From contig QZLH01000349.1 of assembly GCA_003833135.1 (NCBI GenBank), positions 78,401 through 99,820 on the forward strand: DNA of 21,420 bases, given 5' to 3'. Positions 1-8,780 of this stretch are shown here, in pieces. Numbering within the stretch: position 1 is the stretch's first letter; every line of letters starts with the position of its first letter. The notes beneath the pieces are model-generated. The model made no database searches and was not told where the DNA came from. It saw only the letters and a program-made list of their open reading frames with translations. This DNA comes from Oehlia diaphana (taxonomy: Eukaryota; Glomeromycota; Glomeromycetes; Glomerales; Glomeraceae). A program made the translations under genes and the position numbers.

Positions 1-39
1 TATTTCATGGATAAAATTTTCACGTGATATTATAAGTTC

Positions 40-77
40 ATAATTCTGGCCGGCATCATTAACTTGGCCCGAATTAT
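40..77. repeat. 12-bp inverted repeat (hairpin)
   Basis: Arms at 40-51 (ATAATTCTGGCC) and 66-77 (GGCCCGAATTAT) pair at 11 of 12 positions around a 14-nt loop. A related motif, CCGGCATTAT followed by TTCGGCCAGAAT, lies near 19752-19785. This suggests a short dispersed palindromic repeat rather than a terminator. Confidence 0.55.
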
Positions 78-84
78 AACGCAT

Positions 85-184
85 TAATTTAAATGACTCA
101 AATGACAAATGACCCAAATGACCAGGTCATTCGAAGGTCATTCGGGGGTCATCTCAAAATGGGCAAATGACCTAGTCATTTGCC
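85..184. repeat. Array of ATGACC/GGTCAT motifs ending in a palindrome
   Basis: About ten copies of AAATGACC or its complement GGTCATT are packed into 100 bp. The last part (162-184) is a hairpin with 10-bp arms GGCAAATGAC and GTCATTTGCC around a 3-nt loop. No gene is associated with it. It may be the end of a repeat element cut by the window edge. Confidence 0.6.
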
Positions 185-709
185 ATCACTGGTTCGTATT
201 GTATGATGCCATAGATATCATGGCATAATAGTAAAGATGGAAAAATTCCTGAAGACTTTTCAAAGCGCTGAAATTAATAATATAAAGAATAAAAGAAATA
301 TCTTATTATAAATCTTTTGATGAAACAAATTTATATTCACAGTTTTGTAGGAACTAGGATGTATAGCTGATAAAAAACATACCATTGCGTTTTGGAAAAA
401 TTTCCTTAGACTAATATATATGGTATACTGTATATAATAGTAGTACCATCATTCACTTAGATAGGTAGTGTCAATGGAATCAGCAAGCATGATTATTCAC
501 CTGAAAATATTTTTTTATATGTAAGACAGTATCAAAAATGATCGGACCATACTGTATATTGATTTCTTATATTATTACAAATTATTGTACAACTTAAAAA
601 TTTGGCGGTAATTGTTGCCGTATTACAAAATTTATGTAAAACCATGTGACTTCCAAAATTAACTTACTCTGATAATTTGTGAAAACTTTCTTTTCCTTCC
701 TAAATTTTT
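185..709. other. Spacer with no gene seen
   Basis: AT-rich sequence with stops in all frames. I find no RNA gene, inverted repeat or coding relic here. It would include the promoter of the F-box relic that follows. Confidence 0.5.
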
Positions 710-1510
710 ATGATGACTTTACCTTATTTACCAGATGATTGTATTTATCATATTTTACAACACCTTCAAAATGATTGCTCAACTTTTATTTAATTGTTTA
801 TTAACTAATCGATTTTGGTGAAAATCAACAATTCCTTTGCTTTATGCAAATCCTTTTATTTTATCTACATCTAAAAAAATTTGCTCGATAATCTTTACCT
901 TGATTTTTTGCTTTAATAAAGCAGAAATTTTACAATTGAAGAATCAATTAGGATCAAACCGAATTAATAATATTAATTTAGATGAAGAATACAAACCATT
1001 ATTTGAATATTCAAAATATTTGGAAATATTTAATTATTAAATGTATGTTAACATATTTTTCAGGTCCATCTGTTTTTTCTAAGGACATATATGATACTAT
1101 TTTAATATTTTATAAATCAATTTTGCATCAAAGTAAAAACATTTAACAATAAAATATTTCATCAAATATATTTTATAGAGAATGTTTTAATAACATTAAT
1201 ATTCAAAATGTTACTTCAAATTTAACAAAATTAAATTCATTATCATTTGATATTGATTAAGTAGGCTCATTTTATAATGAAATTGAACAAGAATTTTTAG
1301 CAATATAGTGAATAATTGTTTGAATTTGAGGAAATTAATAATTAAGTTTCCTCGAAGTTATGGAACTTCCAATAATTTTATTACCTTTGAAAAGCTTTGT
1401 TCAATTATTCAAGAGCTAAACAAACTTGAAATATTTAAGATAGTGAATTTTTATTCTTTATTAAATAATGTTCTTTGGTCTTTAGAATTTCAAAAGTATT
1501 CTTTAGTTAG
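710..1510 (+). pseudogene. Decayed F-box family gene
   Basis: The reading starts at ATG 710 with MMTLPYLPDDCIYHILQHLQ, a typical F-box opening (LP.D.. .I..HL). Such proteins present substrates to SCF ubiquitin ligases, and the family is hugely expanded in glomeromycete fungi (family knowledge). The frame then shifts near 787 and continues as NRFW, a TGA at 819-821, and LLYANPF. An open stretch follows to TAA 1038-1040 (…EYKPLFEYSKYLE…). The frame resumes downstream as SGPSVFSKDIYDTILIFYKS, NNINIQNVTSNLTKLNSLSF and LRKLIIKFPRSYG, as expected for the leucine-rich part. Stops at 1144-1146 and 1258-1260 and further shifts interrupt it. Around 1511 the family-like sequence ends abruptly. At least two frameshifts and four stops argue for a pseudogene. 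The residue pattern makes the F-box call fairly secure; exact exon limits are not. Confidence 0.65.
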
Positions 1511-1690
1511 GCCGTTCCAACTTGATTATTTGTTTAACGTCCTCCCCCCCCCCCTCTATTTTTTAAAAAATTTGAGATTTAATAAACACATATTAACAAA
1601 TACCCCCTCTATTTTTGAAAANGAAATGTATTTATATAATCAGCAAATCAATACCAAAGATGGGGGATCAGCATCTTAAAATGGAAATCA
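1511..1690. other. Unrelated segment at the end of the F-box relic, with C-run and one ambiguous base
   Basis: Coding resemblance stops near 1510. The next 180 bp include an 11-C homopolymer (1544-1554), a second smaller CCCCCTCT tract near 1603, and an N at 1622. Both are places where assembly errors are likely. It may be an insertion, but no paired inverted repeats or target duplication were found. Confidence 0.4.
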
Positions 1691-1708
1691 CTCAAAAACT
1701 AATCTTAT

Positions 1709-1737
1709 GTTAACGTTAAGTTAACGTTAACGTTAAC
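1709..1737. repeat. GTTAAC tandem palindromic repeat
   Basis: Four GTTAAC-type hexamers in near-tandem (TTAACGTTAA units) form a self-complementary tract of about 29 bp. No gene is attached. Confidence 0.6.
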
Positions 1738-2766
1738 CTATCATGACATGTCAATCATTTCAAGTCATTACAATAACGTGACGCGCCACCCACCCACCCA
1801 TAAGGTCATATTGCACTTTTATAGAATGTTCTTTCTTGCTTAAAAATTGTGGGATAAAATTTTTAGCAAATCATGTGAAAACTGAATAATATTTTTGTCA
1901 GCCAAAAATGATCAACAACCGGATGACAAATTTAATGTTATGTAAATAAACAATTTGTTTGTATTACTTATTTAAATATAGATACATATTTTTTTTATTT
2001 TGAACCAAAAAAATAAACAACAATCAAACGGTAAATTTTCATTATCGTCATCTCATTATCGTTATAATGCTATCATGAAAATTTTTTTTCAGGGTAGTAA
2101 TTCTAAAAATGATTTTAAATAAATGCTTTATCAAGTAATTCTGTATTATTATTTAAAGTTAATCACATATTCTGATATATATATTTTTTTATTTTTGAAC
2201 CAAAAAATTAACAATCATCAAGATAATTAACCTTAAAATGATTAACAAGTGAAATAACTAAGCCAAAAATGATTAACAAGCAAAATAAACCGAAAATGAT
2301 CATCCTTTACCAAATGATAAAAAAATTATGTTAATAGCTAGTTAAGAGTAATTTCTCATTTTTTTTATAGATATGTTAAATATAAAAAAAAATTTTGCAA
2401 ATAAAGTGAAAGTTATGGTTTGGCTAGAAAAACCTGGCGAGCGAAGCGAGCCAAATGAAATTGCATCGTCATAATAAATCACGTGAATATTTAATACACA
2501 ATCATATGATCTACCAGTAATTTTTCCACCAGTTAAAATTTAGAAATTCTTTTAAACTATTTATCATAATTATGATACTGTATGGTAGTATAAGCCAACT
2601 TAATTAAAAAAAAGTCAGAATTATTACAGTTCTAATTATACTATGACTATAGCTCCCTGCCATGTTTAATGTTAACTTGTTTGTAGCTACAAAATAGCTT
2701 GAAGATCGTCAAAGTACAATTACTGTATTATGAGATAATGCTTTTTTAGATTCTTTTCAATTCTAT
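1738..2766. other. AT-rich spacer with a diverged direct repeat
   Basis: No coding frame is supported. Two related copies of a TTTTTATTTTTGAACCAAAAAA-like tract with following AACAATCA words sit near 1986-2030 and 2180-2222. Between and after them AAAATGAT(T/C)AACAA words recur (1905-1920, 2238-2300). The phrase GGCGAGCGAAGCGAGCC at 2435-2451 is a short GC-rich island inside a nearly pure A/T background. Confidence 0.4.
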
Positions 2767-2928
2767 CCCAGTAAATAGTTTTTGTATAAAATTATACCAA
2801 ATGGGCTCATTGGCTCAAAATTAGCTCAAATTTATGCAAAAAACAATCCATATTTAAGCCAATCTAGAGTCAATCTTTATATGGATGAGCCTATTTGGTA
2901 CAAATTTATACAAAAACTAATTATTGGG
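2767..2928. mobile_element. 162-bp MITE-like element with 44-bp terminal inverted repeats
   Basis: The left arm (2767-2810, starting CCCAGTAAATAG) and the reverse complement of the right arm (2885-2928, starting CCCAATAATTAG) match at 39 of 44 positions. TAT flanks both ends (2764-2766 and 2929-2931), a candidate 3-bp target duplication. The interior is only about 74 bp and the frame across it codes for nothing recognisable. This is the structure of a non-autonomous DNA transposon (MITE). The superfamily is not assignable from the ends alone. Confidence 0.75.
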
Positions 2929-2931
2929 TAT

Positions 2932-3395
2932 ATAGTAAATTTTTTTTTTGCTCTGATTCTTAGGTGAATTTGAATTAAATTGTTTACCATTTAAACTATG
3001 ATGCTGACTTAAATTTAAGCTAATAAGTTTGAACATCAAAAAAAAAAACTAATCTCCATTACTACCTGGAATATTCAAATGATATTCTTACTATTAATTC
3101 ATTGCGGTCCAACTGTCCAATAAAATAAGAAATACAGTACAGTATATAATTGTAATTAAAATTATTTGTAACAAAAAAATACAATGTTTTTGAAGTGGCT
3201 AATGTTTTATTATTTATATGATATTCAACACATTAGCTAGTAAGAATGCTGTATATTCCATGGAGAATACTTTTTTATAATTTTTAGATATTAAAGGACC
3301 TGAAATATACATAAAAATAAAGAAATAATTATAACAGAATTACAAATATTGAGATTTATTAACTATAATGTGATTGCCATACGTATTAAGCCATA
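2932..3395. other. Spacer with no gene seen
   Basis: AT-rich with stops in all frames. No paired repeat, RNA gene or regulatory site could be supported. Confidence 0.45.
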
Positions 3396-3503
3396 TTATG
3401 CCTCCTGAAAGACATATTTAGTCCAGGTATCTGAATTCTTAGCTGTAGTATTAGATGCAAGTAAATGTTTGCGTTCTTTGAGAGATGGATAGCGTACTGA
3501 TAG
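3396..3503 (-). pseudogene. Short coding relic, family not recognised
   Basis: Reading the minus strand from about 3503 gives 35 codons without a stop (RYPSLKERKHLLASNTTAKN, then SDTWTKYVFQEA) ending at TAA 3396-3398. The composition (K/R/E, one W, few A/T-run artefacts) is more protein-like than the surrounding frames. The phrase resembles the amino-terminal helical part of phage-integrase-like fungal proteins, but that is only an impression. No start codon or neighbouring exon could be defined. The upstream end carries a short duplication, GATAGCGTAC, at 3489-3498 and 3500-3509. Confidence 0.25.
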
Positions 3504-3509
3504 CGTACA

Positions 3510-4018
3510 TTTTTATAATAAATAAACATTTATGATCAAATATTCCAACTGAATGTTCGTTAATTACTATAATACAGGTCTTAAAATCTCTATAATATCA
3601 AGCAAAAACTTTATCAGATGGATAATAATTGGTGAAGTTTCATTTAAATCGATAATTAAATTTTACTATTAGTATAAAAGTGAAATTTCATAAATTTTTT
3701 GTACATTATGTTAAAGCAAGTGAAATTTCAAATGATTATTTAAAGAATTATATTTTGAACAAAGGATATCAATCAATAGTGTAATTTATTTAAAGTAAAA
3801 AAATATGCATAATAAGAAGGATCATTCAGTTCCAAAAAAATTTAAAATAAGAAAATTTTTCGCTCTACATTCTATTCTACCATTATCATTTCAAGCATTT
3901 TTGTACTTCAATTTGTTTTAATAACGATGTGGTGTAGCACACTTCAACTTTATTTTCATCAATACTATTTTCTAATTCAAAATTCACCCAATTTAAATAT
4001 AACCTCATTATCATGCAT
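3510..4018. other. Spacer downstream of the Sel1 gene
   Basis: No coding frame. The word GTGAAATTTCA occurs twice (around 3680 and 3720). On the minus strand this stretch would hold the 3' untranslated region of the Sel1 gene. Confidence 0.4.
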
Positions 4019-6225
4019 CTAAGTAGAGCCGTCATGTATTTCGCTAACCTCAAGAAATTCTAAATCATCGATTATGTCCCCAAAATCACTGTTATGTGCA
4101 TCAATATATAATTCAAATTCTTTTTCTCTATTAATTTTACTTCTTTTACCAATTAAATAATGACATCTACATTTTAAATCAACTTCTTTAAATTCATTTT
4201 CAGTTGATTTTTTATAATGATAATCAAATGCTTTTTTAGATTCATTTCTATTCACACCATTTCTTAATTCATAGCATTCACCTAAATTATATAGTGATAT
4301 TTTATTTCTGGTTTCTACCGCATTGGTGTAAACAGTTTTTTCTAAATTAGTTTTTGTACCTTTACCATTATCATATGATGATCTCAAGTTATTTTGGGCA
4401 ACTTTATGTCCTTTATCAGATGCTCTTTTATATAGCTCAAATGCTTTCGTTTTATCAACCCCTGTTCCAATTCCACTAAGATAACAATTTCCAAGTTGAA
4501 ATTGAGCGTATGAATACCCTTGATCAGCTGACTTTTTATAATATTCTAACGCTTTAACTACATCTTTTTCTGCACTTTTACGATTTTGATAGTAAATACC
4601 TAAAATATATTGTGCAACTTTATGTCCTTGATTAGCGGCCTTCTCTTATGACTCAAATGCTTTCGTTTTATTGATTTCTGTTCCAATTCCATTAAAATAA
4701 CAATTTCCAAGTTGGAAATGAGCATGTAAATATCCTTGACCAGCTGCGTTTTTATATGACTCAAATGCTTTTGTTTTATCAATTATTGTTCCAATTCCTT
4801 TAGAATAACAATATCCAAGTTGAAATTGAGCATACAAATATTCTTGATCTGCTGACTTTGTATAATATTCAAATGCCTTTCTTTCATCTTTTTCTACACC
4901 ATTTCCATTTTCATAACATTTGCCTAAATTATATTCTGCTATCATGCATTCATTTTCTGTTGCTTTACAATACCAGTAAATAGCTTGTTTTAAGTCTTTA
5001 TTTACTATATCTCTACCCAACTCATATAATTCTCCTAAATAATTTTGACTACAACAACTTTCTCCTTTTTCAGCCAATTCTTTGATTATTTCAATACCTT
5101 TTGTATTATTAATTTCTGTTCCAATTCCTTCGAAGTAACAATTTCCAATTTGAAGTTGAGATTCTATATATCCTTTATCAGCTGATTTTTTATAATATTC
5201 AAAAGCTTTAGCTTTATTATTATTTGTAAGGTAATGATTTCCCAACCAATATTGTGCAATGGCATATCCATTTTTTCCTGCCTCTTTAAATAATTTTAAT
5301 GCCGTTTTATTATTTACTTCAGTTCCATATCCAATTTTATAGAAAATACCAAGAGCAATTTTTGCATTAACCTGTTTACTATTCCTTAATAATAAATAAA
5401 ACAATTAATTGGTATTTTCGAATGTTATTTCTTTATCACCAGATAAATAATTAGTAATTTGATTTTCAATTTTCGCTAATTTGCCAAATATTTCGAGAAC
5501 CTTTTTTCTATTCATATTAACACCTATTCCATATATGTAATGAATTCCTAGCAAATATAATGCATCATTATCTCCTTTTTCAGCCATTATTTTAGCTAAT
5601 TCAAATGCCTTAACTCTATTTATTTCAGTACCATATCCAAAAATATAACAATAAATAAGTTGAAACTGTGCACTATTATTATCTTGATTAGCTGATTTCT
5701 TGTATAATTCGAAGGCTTTCCTTGTATCTTTTTTTACACCTATTCCTAATTGATAACATTTACCTAAATTAAACTGTGCAAATTCACATCCATTTCCTGC
5801 TGCTTTTTGTAGATAATGAAACGATTTTTCATAATTTGCTTTCAATAATATTTTTCCAACACTATATAATCCAAGTTGACTTAAATATCTAAAAAATATA
5901 TTTTTGTAAAACTTTCTTTTTTTAGTATTTTCTGTTTCAATTCTTTTTTTTTTATTATAATACTTTTTAAGAATATTTTTTGCTATAATGTTTCCATTAT
6001 CCTCTGCTTTTTCATGCCAATATTTTGCTTGTATTTTATCAATTTTTGTTCCGATTCCATTATAAAAACAATTACCAAGTTCTAATTGTTCATCAGAAAT
6101 TTCTTGTTTTGCTAATATTCCATAGTATTTAAATGCTTTCATCTCATCTTTATCAACTCCTTTTTCTAATCTATCATCAGGAGATTAAATTGTGCGATTT
6201 TATGCGTAGATTTATCAAATATGTG
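4019..6225 (-). pseudogene. Sel1-repeat (TPR-like) protein, one frame with two in-frame TAA codons
   Basis: One minus-strand frame runs from ATG 6142 to TAA 4019, about 708 codons, interrupted only by TAA at 5405-5407 and 4646-4648. It carries roughly 15 Sel1 repeats of 36 residues with the consensus A.fqLGnCY..GiGt..dk.KAFe.Y.ksa..G. Examples are FAQFNLGKCYQLGIGVKKD, YAQFQLGYCYSKGIGT and HFQLGNCYFNGIGTEINKTK. Sel1 repeats form alpha-alpha solenoid scaffolds for protein binding, and are massively expanded in glomeromycetes (family knowledge). At 4646 the context KAFES*EKAANQG shows the stop replacing the Tyr/Leu/Trp normally there. The stop at 5405 lies in a poorly conserved 30-residue stretch between repeats. 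Upstream of 6142 the frame is shifted: HKIAQFNL (6202-6179) looks like the preceding repeat, with a small deletion, so the true start may lie further out. The last repeats near 4019-4380 are degenerate. It could be a recent pseudogene, a polymorphic allele, or two shorter genes. Confidence 0.75.
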
Positions 6226-6228
6226 TAT

Positions 6229-6665
6229 ACTCGAAAATCTACACCTTAGAAAAAAGTGTAATTACGCAATTATGTGTAATCTACACCTTAAAACATAGTT
6301 TCAGTAATTTTCATCTTAAAAATTTACGTAAAATCACATAAACAGGTATTTTCAGTATTTTGCAATTTTAAAAAAAAAGTGGGAATACACAATTTCATGT
6401 AGTTTACACATGAAAATATAGTTTCAGTAATTTTCAATTTCAAGATTTTACGTGAAATCATATAAATAGGTATTTTAAGTAATTTACACTTTAAAAAACT
6501 GTGTAAATACACAATTTTGAGTAATTTACATATAAATATATTGGTCAAAATATTCTTAGTATTTTGTATTTTAAAAAATTACATGTAATTTATATAAAAT
6601 AGAAAATTTCAGCAATTTACACCTTAAGAAATTGTGTAAATACACGAATTTATGTAATTTCAAAC
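6229..6665. repeat. Degenerate tandem repeat, period ~122-133 bp, ~3.5 copies
   Basis: The phrase GTGTAAATACACAATTTTG-like followed by GTAATTTACACC recurs at about 6256, 6379, 6501 and 6634. In units 1 and 2 the phrase TAGTTTCAGTAATTTTCA, then an ACGT-centred word and AAATCA.ATAAA.AGGTATTTT, is conserved (6297-6355 and 6420-6476). Several TGTGTAA/TTACACA words are mutually complementary, so each unit can fold. Short frames across it are incidental. Confidence 0.7.
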
Positions 6666-6724
6666 CTAATTTTTTTATATAAATTAGAATAAATATAAAA
6701 TATATTATGTAAAATTAATAAAAA

Positions 6725-6890
6725 AAGTTAAATAGTATAGTGGTTAGGTTGTGAGCTATGATATATTAGTGATATAACTAAGGTATTCAGTTCGGTTTTC
6801 AAGGTATGCAAAATAAATTGAATTAATTTTACAGAATTTTTTGTTATATACATATATATAATATATACAGTATATATATATATATGCGAG
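6725..6890 (+). repeat. tRNA-like segment with Pol III box A/B words and (TA)n tail: possible SINE relic
   Basis: TAGTATAGTGGTTAG at 6733-6747 matches the D-arm and box A of Glu/Gln/Asp-type tRNAs. GTTCGGTTTTC at 6790-6800 is a degraded box B about 57 bp downstream. The flanking bases do not close an acceptor stem and the T stem is poor, so this is not a working tRNA gene. Some 50 bp further on is an alternating TA tract (6849-6885). A tRNA-derived head with a simple-repeat tail is the usual plan of a SINE. No target duplication was identified. Confidence 0.35.
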
Positions 6891-8190
6891 AATTTTCATT
6901 ATTAAGTAATATTCGCAAATTGCAGTTTCGTATATACCCGTAGGTGGTGTGATTCAACGTGTTGTTTTATATGTGTATAGTTTCGCAAATTCACACCCTA
7001 TTTAAACTCCTGATGATTCGCCTATATGCGGTAAAGTTTGAGCTTGAATATTACCAACAAATGGATCTTTGTTAGGCCATTCAAAGTATGACAATTTTGT
7101 AATTCCTGGTATGGTTTTAACAGGAACATGATCGTGTTTTGGCTCCAAATGAGCAACAGAGGTTCCGCCTAGGTTCTTTATAGCGTCTTCTATTTTTTTA
7201 CCACTATCTAGATTGTAACCAACCCAAATATATCTTTTGATAGAATGAGCAATCTAAAAGGTAGTAAGTACAATTATCTTTAGTGAAAAAAATTCAATAT
7301 AAAGTTTAAACTAAATAATTTTTTCATTTTTACTCTATTGTTACAGGTAAAAGTCTGCAGATTTTTATCCAAAGGCATTTCTTGCTCAAAGTGGTGAATA
7401 TTGATAGGGAGGAGGTATTTTTCAACGCAATTCATGAACTTACTTGCGCATGATGTGAATCCACGCTAGTTTTTGCCTTTCCAAGTTCCAGAAAATGCCA
7501 TCCACAAACATTGATATTATACCATTCATTTCAATTCGCAACAATGGTCATTAGTTCTGAATTGTGGTAATGCCTGCCATTGTCAGAGAAAATCTTGATC
7601 CACTTGGTTTTGGTTCTAGCGTTTCAAAAACAGCATCAAATGAAGACATTGTAAACCAGGCGTCTTGCTTTGTGTCAGTTGACCAGTGATCAAACGCCTG
7701 CACATTTAGCTGCAAATCATCACGTTTGGTGAAAACTAAAATCGTGTGAAGGGTCCACCCTTGTTTTCCAAAAAACTGCTCTTTAGTTTCATAAACACTC
7801 TTAGGTAAGATCCTCATTTTATAATCGCACACCACAATTGCACCTTCATAATCGATTTCTAAAAGTTTCACCTTGAATTGATTATTCAAGTATACTTTTC
7901 TTGCTTGGTGAGCAAGGAAATAATAAAGCTTGTATGTTTCGTGACTCTTCAATTGTAGCTTGAAGACTCTTTGGAAGTGCAACGGCTAACCGTTCAATAA
8001 GCACGAAAAGTTGATTGCATGTGATGCAATGGGTCTTGTGTTCTTGGATGCACTCCCTGAACGCTAAGGATGGTGCTACAATTGGTTGATCAAATTCACA
8101 ATATTGCAGATTTTGGTTGAATTGCGGTTAGTGATCCGCAATTCCGCAATTCACCTGATTGGTTTTGGCACTAGTTTACCAATAAAAAAA

Positions 8191-8500
8191 TGTTTACGCA
8201 ACATTTTTTTAATAATTTAAAGAAAAAATGTTGCGAATCATTTTTTCAAAGTATTTATAATTGAAAAAAACATTTCGCAACATTTTTTCAATTAATTTAA
8301 AGAAAAAATATTGCAAAACGTTTTTTCAAAGCATTTATAATTGAAAAAAGTATTTCGCAATGTTTTTTCAATTAATTTAAAGAAAAATGTTGCAAAATGC
8401 TTTTTCAAAGTTTTTATAATTGAAAAAAACGTTTTGCAATGTTTTTTCAATTAATTTAAAGAAAAAACGTTGCAAAACGTTTTTTCAAAGTATATTCAGG
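8191..8500. repeat. Four ~80-bp tandem units, each an inverted repeat
   Basis: Units begin near 8191, 8264, 8344 and 8423. Each reads roughly A6-CGTTTTGCAA-GTTTTTTC, AATTAATTTAAAG, A6-CGTTGCAAAACG-T6, CAAAG.ATTTATAATTG. The two GTTTTGCAA arms within a unit are complementary, so every unit can form a hairpin of about 24 bp around an AATTAATTTAAAG loop. The array lies entirely inside the 723-bp element. Confidence 0.75.
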
Positions 8501-8524
8501 ATTGCTTTGCTTTAATAAAAAATA

Positions 8525-8780
8525 TTGCGAAATTGCAAATAATCTGCAATTCCACAAATGTTTTACAATTCTGCAAATGTTTCACAATTTCGCAAATATT
8601 CTGCAATTCCACAATTATTCCGCAATTGAATTGTGGTACTTTGCAGAATTGCAGAATTGTGGAATATTTGTGGAATTACAGATAATTGCGGATTGCGGAA
8701 TTGCGGATATTTAGGTTTAAAAATCTGCAATGTTCTGCAATACCGTAAATCGCAATTATTCCGCAATTGCTTATTTGTGG
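8525..8780. repeat. GCAATT / GCGGAATT / GCAAAT word field
   Basis: About 20 short words of the type (T)GCAATT, GCAAAT, GCGGAATT or their complements are spread over 255 bp in both orientations. A smaller cluster near 8100-8155 at the other end of the element gives the element subterminal complementary repeats, a layout common in foldback-like and MITE elements. Confidence 0.6.

Noticed and set aside
2782..2967. 61-codon plus-strand frame
   Set aside because: It starts and ends within the arms of the 162-bp inverted-repeat element, so no independent coding is indicated.
4600..4782. Minus-strand frame of 60 codons overlapping the Sel1 gene
   Set aside because: It lies in another frame of the Sel1 repeats and its KHLSHIK-type repetition only mirrors their 108-nt periodicity.
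5405..5470. Intron removing the first TAA of the Sel1 frame (GTGATAAAG to TTATTAAG)
   Set aside because: Joining these sites shifts the frame by one base relative to the downstream repeats, and no in-phase GT..AG pair was found.
6324..6548. 74-codon minus-strand frame
   Set aside because: It lies wholly in the 125-bp tandem repeat; its internal repetition reflects the DNA repeat, not a protein.
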